Assembly (NCBI GenBank): GCA_009801015.1 | Contig: VHZZ01004021.1 | Location: forward strand, 1 to 33,308 | Direction: 5' to 3' | Source of the DNA: Silene noctiflora | Taxonomy: Eukaryota; Streptophyta; Magnoliopsida; Caryophyllales; Caryophyllaceae | Length of the DNA: 33,308 nt | In this document: piece after piece, positions 1-11,214 of the stretch | How the letters are laid out: every line of letters begins with the position of its first letter | How positions within the stretch are numbered: position 1 is the stretch's first letter | Position numbers and translations under genes: made by a program | Notes under the pieces: generated by a model | Seen by the model: the letters and a program-made list of their open reading frames with translations, nothing else | Told to the model about the DNA's origin: nothing | The model's database searches: none

Positions 1-427
1 AATATACATAATATAAATTATTGTGGCAACTTACATACCGATAATTAATTATTATTTTTTTTAATATTTGCAATGCCTAACATTATTAGAGTCTTAGCAA
101 GCACAAAAATATGTAAAATGTAGTATGAATTAATATGGGAGGGTCGTTCATAGTTAGGATTATTGTTGTGAATTAATCCACTGATATATTGTAATACTGA
201 TATGTAAGACCGTCGATTTCATTTCAGGGTATTATTATTGTTTTCTCTAAAATCTGCAATTACTTCATGGCCTTTGGTGTCAGACCCATTTAATTTCCAA
301 AATTGAAAATCCTTCTCAAAATCCTTATAAAACCATATATCTAATCCACATCTATAAATATTATAAAAAAACAAGCAAAAACATCACATATATAAATATT
401 ATACGAAATAAAAAGCAAGCAAAAGCA
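1..427. other. AT-rich intergenic DNA, no gene seen
   Basis: No reading frame of note, RNA gene or clear repeat is visible. The last nine bases (419-427, GCAAAAGCA) are the left copy of the target duplication of the adjoining inverted-repeat element. Confidence 0.6.
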
Positions 428-1356
428 GAATCATTTTTTAAAATAATGGTGAAAAATAAAAAATTTGCCATTTTTGTTTGGAAATAAAAATAATTGTCAA
501 AATGGTGTCCAACTAGGATAGGATAATTCCAAACCTAAAACCAAATGAATCTCAACTATCAATTCATCACCATTCTCAAACCACCTTTCAACCTTTCTTC
601 TCCGTTTACTCACCCACCATGACCATCACCACCACCACCACGTCGTCTCCCCACAACCATTACTGAAACCCACCAGGCTATCAGCACTGACCAAGCTGTC
701 ATTATCATCCATGTCCCCTTAATCATCTCCACGCTAATCGCAATCAAAACAACCACCAAGACTCAACCGCCGTCATACATGTCCTCTCCATCAACAGAAC
801 CCACCACAGCCGCCATCATCCATGTTTCTCGATCAGCGTAACCCACCGCTGCTGACCAAGATGTGGGCGGCGCTTAGGATCGGCGTATGGTTAACCCAGA
901 TCCGCCCCTGCTCTTATTCCTTTTTAAGGTCAGCGGCCTCGGCTGTTAACTTTGGTGTTGCGGTCTTTGGCGGTTGAGGGTCAGCGAGGGAAGGGGTTGC
1001 AATTGTGATGGTGGGGTGGCGAGGGTTATGGTGGTTTAGTGAGGGGTAGAAGGGAAGGTGAAATGAGAGGAGGGTGGTGGCTGATCGGAGGGTTCAGAGA
1101 TTTTCGAGGTAGTGCGGGATTCCGGTGATGGTGGGTTCCAGAGATGGTGGTTCTGTGATGGCGGTGGTGGTGATGGTGGGTGAGTGAATGAACTATGATT
1201 GAGAGGTGATTTGAAAAAGTGATGGATGGTTGAGATTGAGTTGGACTTAGGTTAGGGTATTCCAAACCTAGTTGGACACCATTTTGAGAAATAATTTTTA
1301 CCCCAACCAAAAATGATAATTTGTTTATTTTTCAGCATTATTTTAATAAAGGACTC
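428..1356. mobile_element. Mutator-type non-autonomous element, long inverted repeats
   Basis: The first ~210 bases and the last ~200 bases are imperfect inverted repeats of each other, for example TCAAAATGGTGTCCAACTAG on the left near 497 and its complement near 1266-1285 on the right. The element is bounded by a perfect 9-bp direct repeat GCAAAAGCA at 419-427 and 1357-1365. A 9-bp target duplication plus long terminal inverted repeats is the signature of Mutator-like elements. The centre (~640-1160) is clearly more GC-rich than its surroundings and has no long open frame. No transposase is present, so it is non-autonomous. The short minus-strand frame across 1026-1310 mostly translates terminal-repeat sequence rich in CAC/CCA codons and is not credible as a gene. 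Confidence 0.85.
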
Positions 1357-1365
1357 GCAAAAGCA

Positions 1366-2089
1366 TCACATTTTTCCATTTAACTATTTAAGAGCAATTT
1401 ATCAAGCCACATCACCACACCTCTACCACCAACTCTGTCACCTATTTCCAATCAAGCACTCACCTGTCAAGTGCTAATACGCTCGCAACTCACAACTAAC
1501 TCGCCAATGATAAAAAAGAGGTATGAAGTTTTTGATTTTACAATTGATACAATTAAATTTGTATCATAATTCATAATGCTTAATTAAATAGTACAATTTA
1601 CTTGATATATCAACATCTACTATATGTGTACAACAAGTTGGCTGATTTGAGATAATATATTAAGATTTTTGATTATTCTCACCAAAATACATAGATTATT
1701 ATACTTTATATACACCAATTTTGCAGCTAAATAATGTGTCAACATCTTTCACAAAATTAAAGAATTTTCATCTAAGTATTAAGCTTACACAATATAGCTC
1801 AAACGCACCCATAAAATCACGGATAAAACAAACCAGTTCCTGAGTTATATGTCGTCATTAAGGTGACATATTTCCATGTGAAGCCAATTTGTACAACTCA
1901 TTTTACATGGGACTACTATTCCAAGTTTATATTTGTTCCTAGTTTTGATATGGGCCGTATATCTTGTATACTACCCAGTACCCATGACATGAATATCTCA
2001 AAAACAAATTGGCTAATTTGTTGGATAAAACATCACTTCACTTTATCTTCAACAAAACCCACTTCCCCCCACCATTATCACTTCCTACT
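1366..2089. other. Upstream region of the NicO-family gene
   Basis: AT-rich DNA without a gene. A TGGGCC motif (site II type, a TCP-factor target common in front of plant nuclear genes for organelle proteins) lies at 1951-1956, about 250 bases before the start codon. No convincing TATA box at a fixed distance is seen. The promoter role is inferred from position. Confidence 0.35.
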
Positions 2090-2205
2090 TTTTTTCCTCT
2101 TCTTCTTCTTCCTCTAACCAAATTTTCTCTACTTTTCATTTTCAAAAATTCTGAATTTCAATATAAACTAATTATAATTATAATAATAATAAACAATAAT
2201 AAAAT
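2090..2205 (+). promoter_or_regulatory. Pyrimidine-rich leader of the NicO-family gene
   Basis: A run of T/C triplets (TTTTTTTCCTCTTCTTCTTC, about 2090-2115) is followed by an A/T-rich stretch that leads to ATG 2206. CT-rich tracts of this kind (Y patches) usually mark core promoters or 5' leaders in plants. The transcription start cannot be fixed from sequence. Confidence 0.4.
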
Positions 2206-5200
2206 ATGATTATGGAGAGGTTGATTTACTCTTCACCTCTCCCCTCAAAGCTCCACCTTAAACCATGTCCATGTCCATACCCTTATCTACCCCAACTAGG
2301 CCGAGTCACAACCCGCAAACTCGGCGAGTCATGCCGAATCAACTCGGCATTTCCATTGAAACATGACGAGTTCAACTCGCGGGTGTCATGTTTTTCCAAG
2401 AAAATTGAGACCCATTTGGTTAATTCTTCACCTGATTCATCAATTCCACGTGGGTCTTCACCAGAATTCAATTCTAGTAATTCCAATTTGCAAAAGGTGG
2501 GATCTTTGCTTAATTATCTATTGTTAAATTTATTGTGATTCATTCAATGCAGTTGTCGACGCAATTTTAATATAAGAGTGAGGTTGCGTAAATTCAACCC
2601 CTTTATCCTGCAGTTTGAGACAATGGGATAATGTTGTAGTTAGTGTTGACCTGATGAGTTTTGATGTGATGGTTTACCCTTAATTTGATAAGGAATGTGA
2701 ATTGTATTAGCTTCGCGCCGGTCCATAATTTACGTTTGCTTTATTTTTTCCCGACAAAATAAAGTATTGACGGGGACAGAAGGAGTTGATATTGAAGGAA
2801 TGATGGGTTATATTTAGTGGAAAAGATGATGTTCCACCTACTCATGAGATCATAGTATTGGTGTGATGGTTTTTTTTCTCTCAATACGATTCTCAAAGTA
2901 ATTGTTATGATTTATGACTACATATTTTCGTGTTTTTTCTGCAGTTAGTTATGAAAGATATGTGTAGGAATTAGGAATATGCTCCAATGAAGAGATTGTA
3001 GAGGATTATATTACCAAATTTAGCAAAAATGCTGGTGTTCTTATTGTTAGGTGTTAAATCTTGTGATGGCCCTTGTTTGAGGATTTGCTTTGTGTAGAAG
3101 TATTGCGCTTTGGACTGTAATCTTTGCCCATTACATTAGGATTGCTTGGTTTTTATGATGCGAAAGAACCCTCAAGGGTAGCACGATTGCTAGGCGGAGG
3201 GGGGTTTGATTGTGTAGAGGTCCGAAGTCGTTACCACTAGGCCCTCATCCAAAGAATTGGTTGATATCTGCTGACTTAAGAACTTGTCAGTTAAAAAGCC
3301 GAAAGGATTTTCTGCAATGGCATATTATTAAATGGATAATTATCCTTACGTAGGTTAGGAACTAGGAAATAGGAAGTGCTTAAATGTTGCTATCTGAATG
3401 TCCTTGAAAATCTTGTGGATGCATGGTCTGAAGTTGTAGGCTATTCTTGCTGGTGTTATGCCGTTACTACTTACTATGTCTGTCACAGTTCAGGTAGATA
3501 TATTTGTCATCTCCTTCTTTAATAAATAGAACACTAAGCTTGCATATTTGTTTGCTCCTCGAGATACTGTGCAGTGAGCACCAAATTTTGAGCAGCTTTG
3601 AGCCTTGAAAACAGTAACTTACTAGTGAATTCCATGTGCGCCTTGTTTGATGCTTATGCAATACATCTGTGGTTTAACTACTTGAGGTAGTAAGCTTGAA
3701 GATGGATTCTTATTTAAGAGGGATGTCAGGACGTGTCTGGGACTAGGTCATTTAGTAATTTTTGAACGATAGTCCGCCAATAATGTCATCTTTAGGTCTA
3801 TTCATGTTGAGTGGAATTCCAGGGGCCTAATGTCATATGTGTGCCTTATTACTATGAAAGAAGCTTTATGCAAGTGCTGTCATGTCATTTCCTACTCATT
3901 GTCAGTGAAATTAGACGCGAGAATTTCGAACTCTGGCATCAAGTTCATGAATATACTTTGGGTTTCATCTTTTAGGGAGCAAGATTTTCAGGAGTTTTGG
4001 GTCATCATATATGCTAATACTTTTTTCTGGCACATACGACAGCTACGGATTTGTTTGGAATCTTTGGACACAATAATAGGATAGGTGGGAGAGGGAAAGG
4101 GTTGAAAAGGAAGGGGAAAGAGAATGGAGCATGGTGTTTGCCTTCCAAATCTCTTCTACGATGGAAGGATTTTAATTCGGCTTGTAAGGAATTTGATCTT
4201 TCCTTTCCTTCCAACCTAACCTATTATCCAAATAAGCGAAATTATTTCTCTCCCATTCCTACCATCCAAAGAAGCAGTAATTGTGTGATTTATGACTTAA
4301 GCTTTCTTTTATGGTATTGAGGCAATTTTCTTTCTTTTCGACCTACAAGGGATCGAGATGTTCAACTCGAAATGTAAAATGCATATTTCATCTATGTGTT
4401 GTGACATAATTTTTAGGAACCTAATACAGATTTATCCAGGAAAGCTTATACCTTCGTTGTCCTCATGAATTGTTTACTTTTGCTTTTAGATCGGCTTTTT
4501 GTCTAAACATAGGCAAATGGAATAGGATGTCCAAGACTCTCCCACCACCGTACAAGGCGTTAAAAAAGGAAATGTTAAAATTTGGTGAAGATGGACTAAA
4601 ATGGAAAACATAAACTTTTGGCAGAGACAACGAGTACATTATAATCTGACGCTGGTTTTTAACAATAGGATTGGAGCTGATATAATTAAGTTTCTTTTCA
4701 GGCAATTAGCATTGGGAAACTCGTTCTACTTTGTACTCTTGCAATGGCAGTAGTTAACCCAGCCCTTCCACTACCAGCTTTTGCAAGCTTTCAAACCGCC
4801 ACTAAGGCTGGTGGTGCTGTCGGAAGTGGACTCCTTCGCACTGAGTTACTGAGTAGTGCATGGACCGGTTTCTTTGCTGGTTGCTTGCACACACTGTCAG
4901 GGCCCGACCACCTTGCTGCTTTGGCCCCTCTTTCCATAGGCCGGACCCGAATGGAAAGTGCTGCCGTTGGAGCCCTTTGGGGATGTGGCCATGATGCTGG
5001 GCAATTAATTTTTGGCTTAGTATTTCTACTACTCAAGGATCGGCTCCACATTGAAATTATTCGAACTTGGGGCACAAGAGTGGTAGGCTTAACCCTTTTG
5101 GTCATTGGTGCCATGGGTATAAAGGAAGCATTGGAAATCCCCGCCCCTATTATTGCCACCGAGAATGGTGAAATTCAGTCCCCTCTAGTGGGAAAGAAGA

Positions 5201-5505
5201 AGATTGGTTTTGCAACTTTTGCCACGGGGGTTGTGCACGGGCTTCAGCCCGATGCCTTGTTGATAATTCTTCCAGCCCTCGCATTGCCATCGAGATTGGC
5301 TGGGGCCGCATTCTTGGGCATGTTCTTGGTTGGGACGGTTGTTGCAATGGGTGGGTATACTGTATTTATCGGGTCGTGTAGCGAGGCATTGAAAGACCGA
5401 GTCCCAAGAATTACTGAGAAACTCACCTGGGCTTCTTCACTTGTTGCTATTGGCCTTGGGTTGGCTATCATTATTAGCCAGTTTTTCGGGTTCAGCTTGT
5501 ATTAG
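2206..5505 (+). CDS. Plastid NicO/UreH-domain membrane protein (nickel/cobalt transport family), two exons
   Basis: Exon 1 is 2206-2496 (97 codons) and exon 2 is 4702-5505. The donor AAG|GTGGGA and acceptor TTTCTTTTCAG|GCA join in phase 0, giving 364 residues. Residues 1-97 are rich in Ser, Pro and Asn, as expected for a plastid transit peptide. A hydrophobic stretch at 98-122 ends in an A-F-A motif (123-125). About six membrane segments follow. Family marks are HTLSGPDHLAAL (His160, Asp166, His167), GHDAGQ (His194, Asp195) and HGLQPDAL (His276, Asp281), which are candidate metal-binding residues in membrane helices. The family moves Ni2+ or Co2+; plant members are predicted in plastid membranes, and the substrate here is not shown by sequence. 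A second in-frame ATG at 2212 has a better context (A at -3, G at +4), so translation may start there (362 residues). The first His-to-Asp spacing is HX5DH rather than the HX4DH of classical NiCoT permeases. No neighbour suggests co-regulation. Confidence 0.9.
2497..4701 (+). other. Intron 1 of the NicO-family gene
   Basis: A 2205-bp GT-AG intron with a pyrimidine-rich acceptor. It holds no exon that I can support; short frames inside lack recognisable domains. It carries an inverted-repeat element near its 3' end (about 4049-4280). Confidence 0.85.
4049..4280. mobile_element. MITE-like inverted repeat inside the intron
   Basis: The left part (GGATTTGTTTGG, then AATAATAGGATAGGTGGGAG) is mirrored on the right by CCAACCTAACCTATTATCCA and CTCTCCCATTCCTACCATCC. 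This is the pattern of a short DNA-transposon derivative of the GGATTTGTTTGGAT type. The left arm seems to have lost part of its repeat and no clear target duplication is seen, so edges are approximate. Confidence 0.45.
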
Positions 5506-5692
5506 GCCTACATTCTGTCAGATTGTTTTCTTAGGTAATTGTTTGGCATTTTAGGAACGATTTTGAGCATTTGGTAACCATATTTATTCTCTAGAGAGTT
5601 GCTATTTTTGTTGCTTTCGAATGTAAAAATTCCTACCAAGATAAATAGTGTCATGTCATAGTGTTTTTTTTTTCCAGTGTTAATGGAGTAAC

Positions 5693-5765
5693 AACCACCA
5701 CCTCCGAGCCTTAGTCCCAAAATAATTTGGGGGCAGCGGACATGAGTCATCATCTGAAACTGTCC
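5693..5765. repeat. SINE-like 3' module (Au-like), degenerate
   Basis: The stretch with GAGCCTTAGTCCCAAAATAA, TTTGGGGGCAGCGG and ACATGAGTCATC resembles the widespread plant motif AGTCCCAAA..TTTGGGGTCGGCT..ATGAATC, found in Au-type SINEs and related dispersed repeats. It lies about 190 bp after the stop codon of the NicO-family gene. The assignment rests on motif memory alone. Confidence 0.35.
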
Positions 5766-5776
5766 AGGTAAGCTTA

Positions 5777-5915
5777 ACGGGTTTTGAGTCGAGTAAGCTG
5801 AGATCTGAAACCTCAGAGCCTTATTCTGGGGCCTGGGCATTCAATAGGGCTCCATAATATACGAAGTCAAGTAATGCAAGTAATTTTTTACACTGACGGG
5901 TTTTGAGTCGAGTAA
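5777..5915 (+). repeat. 20-bp direct repeat, 119-bp spacing
   Basis: ACGGGTTTTGAGTCGAGTAA occurs exactly at 5777-5796 and 5896-5915. The flanking bases are only loosely alike, so this is a local partial duplication or a repeated motif of a decayed element. Confidence 0.8.
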
Positions 5916-6020
5916 CCAGAGGTTTAAAACGCCTAATTAAAAGCCATTTTTGAAAGATTAGAATTGTGCATATTAGCACTGTCCACAAAGTAATAATTGG
6001 GCTGGCCTTGATGAAAATTA

Positions 6021-6138
6021 GGCCTAAAGATCAATCCATACCTGATTGTGGTATTAATCATTGGTACGGGTTAGTTTTGGGCCTAGTTGAATGCCCAAGC
6101 TCAAAATTAATTGGGCCTAATGATCAATCCATACCTGA
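6021..6138 (+). repeat. 25-bp near-exact direct repeat, 93-bp spacing
   Basis: Two copies, 6021-6045 and 6114-6138, share GATCAATCCATACCTGA and differ at one base near the middle. The short open frame over them (5966-6214) repeats residues DQSIPD, which simply reflects the DNA repeat. I do not regard it as a gene. Confidence 0.8.
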
Positions 6139-8588
6139 CTCTTGTATAGGACTTTTTTTTCCTTTTGGATGTAACGAGAGTCACCGGTACGCATTTAATA
6201 ATGATAAATTTTAAATCGAGATCACGAGTATCAGCTCTTGTGACTTTCCAAGCTAAGTGAGCTGATATCTACAACTAGTCTTATATATGACTTTTCGAGT
6301 AGAAACGACCTATGGTTCTGGAGATCCTATAAAAATTTAGACAAATGATATTTTCTATCGTTAAATTTGTTTAATCTTCACAAAATTATCGTAAAAAGGA
6401 ATGAATGATAACAACATTAAAATGACCAAATAATTTAGAATTTATTGCATCGCCACTTAACTCTCAACAATATGGACCCGAAAGGAGGAAAAGGTGAAAA
6501 CCCGATAACTATTTTGATTTCACTTTGATTTTTTATTTTGACAATCTCACACTTTATAATAACCACCAATATGTTTAAATAGTTTTGTCATTATAATAAG
6601 TGTCTTATAGACAGTTTTCAGCCTAGCTGTCTTCATTTGACAATCAAATAATGTCAAATTTGCTTAATATTACATCAAGATATGAAATAATTGTTCATTT
6701 ATTCTTACTTATATTAATCACCGTTACAAAATATTAATTTCGACAAAAAGGTCCCCATTAAAATTCTCAACGTAAATGGTACGATGTAGACAATATCAAT
6801 ATCAATATCAATATCAATCAATTTATTTTTATTTAAAAAAAGACTGTGAAACAAGGAACAATTGTTGATGATTGTTGTTAGGAAGATAATTAATTAGTCG
6901 TAAATTCCAGGCATTTAAATGGGAGGTCCACGAAATTATGAAAATGATGGTTTTTTTAATTTGATAATTAAACGTGTCAACACCATTTGAATAATTGATG
7001 GATTTGTAACCAAAACAAACACAATTTGGTGGGCTGTTTCTCTTTTTTTTCCACATTAAGATTAGATTGATGATGAAATTTTGTCATAATTATCTTCATT
7101 TGTAAGAATACAATGTACTTCATTAATTATGGTTTATTATGTACCAAGTATGAACATACAATTGCACTAATCCTGACAAGAAAGTAGTCTATTTATTTGG
7201 CTAAGGACATTAGTGTCTTGCCATTCAATCAATAATTACCGATAGTTGGGGTAATATCCTTAGGAATACTGATGAATACAGTATAACACAAGAGTCGTGG
7301 ATCAAAGGTAATTTAACGCACTCAAACTCCTAACCAATTGTTTATAAAATGAGAGTATTACTACTTACATAATCACACCAATCAACTTTGGTGTCACTCA
7401 ACAAATATAAGTACATGATAAAACAACTTAAAATATGAGAGTACAATTTCGATAACGCAACTCGTTTAGAGTCACAACATCACTACCTAACTTAAATGGT
7501 CGAATATTTGTCTATCTCCATATTAATTATACAAGGTCTTGTATTTTTTTCGAACAAAACAAAACAAATTTAATCTATTTGTAATTTGACAGAGGTAGAT
7601 AATAATTTATCATGTCAAGTAGATCACTAGTTGCATATTGAGGTTTATATATATTTGTTAGTTCTTATACACGATTATATGCCTAAACTGTGAGAGATTA
7701 TTCAGTGTGCATCACAAAATAACGAAATATATATAGCGTAATTAAAAAGTAAGGATTTTCGGTGGGTAGAACTCTTGTGATTTACCTAATTGTCGCAATA
7801 ACCGATTATTAATCATTTAATCTTGAAAATTGCCAAACATATAGGTTGATCATAGAGAATTACATCTACCAAATGTTCCTCATCAATACGTAAAAAATTG
7901 CCATTATTTTCTTGTAATTTCAATTGTACTCTTAAATTAAAAGAGTTCTTTACCTTCGGATTATGAAAAACCTTAACCGAGAATTTTCCACCTTAATTTT
8001 GGAATTATCCCATACTTACCATGCTCATCTTATGATGTATTCTCTTATACATTATCAAGGGTATGTAATTGACTAATGACCTAACAATCAATTTTACCAA
8101 TTACTATAATACAAAAGGCTCCTAGTTCCTAACATGGCACTAACATATAGTGAAAGAGTAGTGTTTGGCCACTATATACATGATACAAGCAATAAAAGTC
8201 ATAAAATGATCTCAAAAGATATCCCAATGGAATGGCACTAAGCAAAGAATTGATACCAAAGATAATGCAACTAGCAATGTTGTGTGATATTGTCAACAAA
8301 AACATAGTGTTTCATATCCAAGAATATAAATAACCAATCAAACATGCATTTGTGTTCTTCTAATGGTCTCATTGAAAGAGACAAACAAAGCAATCAACAC
8401 AAACTAGTTGTTATGCACATACATATGACCACATTTGCCAATTTCCCACTCTTTTGTGTTACCTCCTCACCTTAATAAAAAGCAATTTCTTGCACTTGGA
8501 AGACTTCTTTGCATGATGGGACATGGTTTCATTGGGAATCTTCCATTGAGCGTGGGATTTTTTTTAGGTAACAAAGTATTCGATAATC
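6139..8588. other. AT-rich intergenic DNA, no gene seen
   Basis: No recognisable coding frame or RNA gene. A short ATATCA-type microsatellite of about four units lies at 6791-6818. The rest shows no structure I can support. Confidence 0.5.
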
Positions 8589-8809
8589 ATCTCAATCAAA
8601 ACCTTAAAAATGATGGTGCGTAGGTGTTAATCTATGTATAAACACATAACACTTTCACATGTGTGGCAAAAGATTGGAGTATCTAGGATTCGAACACGCG
8701 ACCTATAAGTTAATTGGTTATCTGATAACTATAAGTCGGTCATATTAGAGAAACATCTCAACTAAAACCTTAAAATGATGGTTGAGACCCGGTTATTATC
8801 GGTGTTAAT
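8589..8809 (-). repeat. SINE-like block with tRNA-type A and B boxes
   Basis: On the minus strand a B-box-like GTGTTCGAATCCTA (8685-8698) lies 32 bases downstream of an A-box-like ATGACCGACTTAT (8731-8743), the spacing expected of a tRNA-derived promoter. It is flanked by two similar units that share CTCAA..AAAACCTTAAAA and TGATGG (8589-8635 and 8755-8809). A third relative of that unit lies at 28525-28560. No full cloverleaf forms, so this is not a functional tRNA gene. Confidence 0.45.
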
Positions 8810-8917
8810 ACTCTTTTATTACAAAGTTCTTATATTCGTAATGAAGATTTATCAAATTTGACCTAATTAATCGTGTTAGATTTGGGAGATTGTATCTTTT
8901 CAAGTCTAGTTTTTATA

Positions 8918-9023
8918 CTCTCTGTTCTATTCACTTGATTTATTTAATCTTTAATTTCTGGAGTGATAAGTTAGAGATGGTTTTAGTAAATCTCAAATTC
9001 ACATTAGACAGAAATAAATAGAG
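8918..9023. mobile_element. Stowaway-like MITE remnant
   Basis: A 106-bp block bounded by TA dinucleotides begins CTCTCTGTTCTATT and ends AAATAAATAGAG. The ends are roughly complementary and resemble decayed Stowaway (Tc1/mariner) ends. A further Stowaway-type end, TACTCCCTCTGTATTTGG, follows at once (about 9027). Confidence 0.45.
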
Positions 9024-9025
9024 TA

Positions 9026-9647
9026 CTACTCCCTCTGTATTTGGTTTTTTCAATATATAAATCGGGGTATTCACACTCGACAACGAATACCATGCTCATT
9101 AAACCCACTTGCTTATAGAAGAGGTGAAAAATATTAGTGTACGTACTAAAAGAAACCATTGCCCCGTCTCGTCGCTTTCAAAATTGTACTTACTAATACA
9201 GTACATTCAATCTGAACCATTACCAAATAAATTCAAAAGCTAATTATTAAATTGAGGAACATTTTTTATGGATCATGTTCATACGTTATACTCCTATCAT
9301 GCTTGCTAAACTTTAGATATACTTTATCAAACTGAAAGCGATTTAAAATGAATATGTCCATCAATTATAATTCTAGTTATTGGATTATTCTCATTTGCTA
9401 TAGCTTGCAAAAATTTTACTTTTATTGTTATTATAAAGTAAAAAAAGTCCCTAGAGTGATTGTCCCTTAATATCGCACAATAATTGAAGATACATTTCAT
9501 TTGAGGCTTATCTAAAACAATCTATAATTGCGTTAATCAGGAGCGGAGTTAGAAGTGAAATCTTGGATAGCAAACTTTTTTTTTTTTTGTGTTTAATTTC
9601 ATAATCAGAGATTTTCGGGTAATAAAAATCGACCAGTAAGTGGATTA
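9026..9647. other. Intergenic DNA with a dispersed-repeat fragment
   Basis: No gene is visible. GGAGCGGAGTTAGAAGTGAAAT near 9540 resembles the end of a common plant repeat (GGGGCGGAGCTAG type). Nothing else is supported. Confidence 0.35.
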
Positions 9648-9984
9648 TACATCCGATATACTACCGCCAGTTTTATAGTTTCTGAACATTGTAATAAAGT
9701 TTTTGAGTTTTGTTTTAAAAATTATGAGTTTTACTATAAAGTTTTTGAGTTTATTCAGTAAAACATTAAGCTCAAAAGGTTACAATAAAACTCAAAAACA
9801 TTAAATACAAACTTAGTTAAATTTGAGTTTTGACGGAAAAGAAATTAAAATCTAACTTAAAATCTTTAGTATTCTCAGAAAAAATACATATATGCTCAAA
9901 AACAAATAAAGTTTGAGATAAAAAGCTCGGAAAATACACATAAACTCAAAAATAAGTAAAATCTGAGGTAATACATCCGATGTA
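9648..9984. mobile_element. Small inverted-repeat element with GTTTTTGAGTTT subrepeats
   Basis: The left end TACATCCGATATACTACC and the complement of the right end, TACATCGGATGTATTACC, agree at 14 of 18 bases. The interior repeats GTTTTTGAGTTT and its complement AAACTCAAAAAC several times. This fits a short non-autonomous DNA transposon. No target duplication was found. Confidence 0.4.
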
Positions 9985-11210
9985 TGTTCTTTTTTCTCAA
10001 AATTGACAATTTTTACTATTGTTTTTGGATTTTGAGTATTGCGTGCTACCTCTCTCTATTATGTACCTTGCACACTTTTGTTCCTCTATGATATGATCAT
10101 TTAAGTAATTTGCAATTACAAAAACAATAAAAACAAGATAATTAGAGCTGACCATGAACTTGAAACCAAATTTATCACAAATATTCACAATCAATTATTG
10201 GTAAATAGTTAATCAAGTTTTAACTGAACTCAAATGCTCCGATCATTCCATTCATTGTTTATCTCTTTTTATTCTTTATAAGAAATATTTTAATTAAATG
10301 TAAATTGATAATTGAGATAGAGCGAATACAAATAACGTTGGTTACGAGTTGCAATCTTAATAGTCGAATACGTAGGTTTGTTGGTTTAACTTTGCGTAGA
10401 TACAAAAATAAAGTTATCATATGGACCTCAATCAATGAAAGCATTTGTCTTTGACGATGAAAATCATACAAACCGTACCATTTATTTTAATTAGGCATTT
10501 ATAATCAAAAGAATTTATATGCACGTAATCGATTGTACCCAAAAGACACGTACTTTAATTAGGACTGATCAAACATACCCAACTCCCTAGGACATACACT
10601 CATTTTTATAATCAAACTATTTAACCTCTTATGTTGTCCCTCAACTTTGGCATATATGCTCTATGATTTTGGAAAGACAAGTGGAGAAAATAAAATCACC
10701 ATGTACGTGGAAAGATAATTTTGAAGACTTATATCCGTTATGTTATAATTACAATAATAACAATAAAAACATTAAAAGAAAATTAAGGAAGCGGATGTTG
10801 AACTCAGAGAAGCTTGGTCCTATAAATTAGGAATATAAACTCATTTAATATTGGTCATGTTTGTCATCCGACAGATTTCTATTAGTAAAAGCATATTATC
10901 AATGAAATATTTCACTAACAAGTTCGACTAGTATTTTCTGGTCAGCAGATTCGCTAAACTTGTTAGGTAATTTGATAAACTTGTATCTTCTATTCAACGA
11001 ATTTTATCTACAAAATTGTCAATTAGGTAAGTTCGGTCTAACTATACCTTTCGATTTGAAACTTTAATTGGTAATGATAAAATTTCGGAATATGCTAAAT
11101 TAATAGATAGTAATTAATTGTGGTCAATCTATGACTATACCATCACTTTTATAATTCTTTTTTTTTTTTTGGTATATTTTCAATATAGGATCCTAAACAA
11201 AACAAATAAG
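9985..11210. other. AT-rich intergenic DNA, no gene seen
   Basis: Only short frames without recognisable domains occur on either strand. No RNA gene or clear repeat was seen. Confidence 0.5.
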
Positions 11211-11214
11211 CATC

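Noticed and set aside
1026..1310. His-rich 94-residue minus-strand frame as a metal-binding peptide next to a metal transporter
   Set aside because: The histidines come from CAC/CAT repeats in the transposon's inverted arm and centre, so the link with the nickel-family gene is coincidental.
2283..2486. Minus-strand frame over exon 1 of the NicO gene
   Set aside because: A shadow of the real plus-strand exon; no domain and no splice or promoter support.
8685..8743. Functional tRNA gene
   Set aside because: A and B boxes are present, but no acceptor stem or anticodon arm forms.
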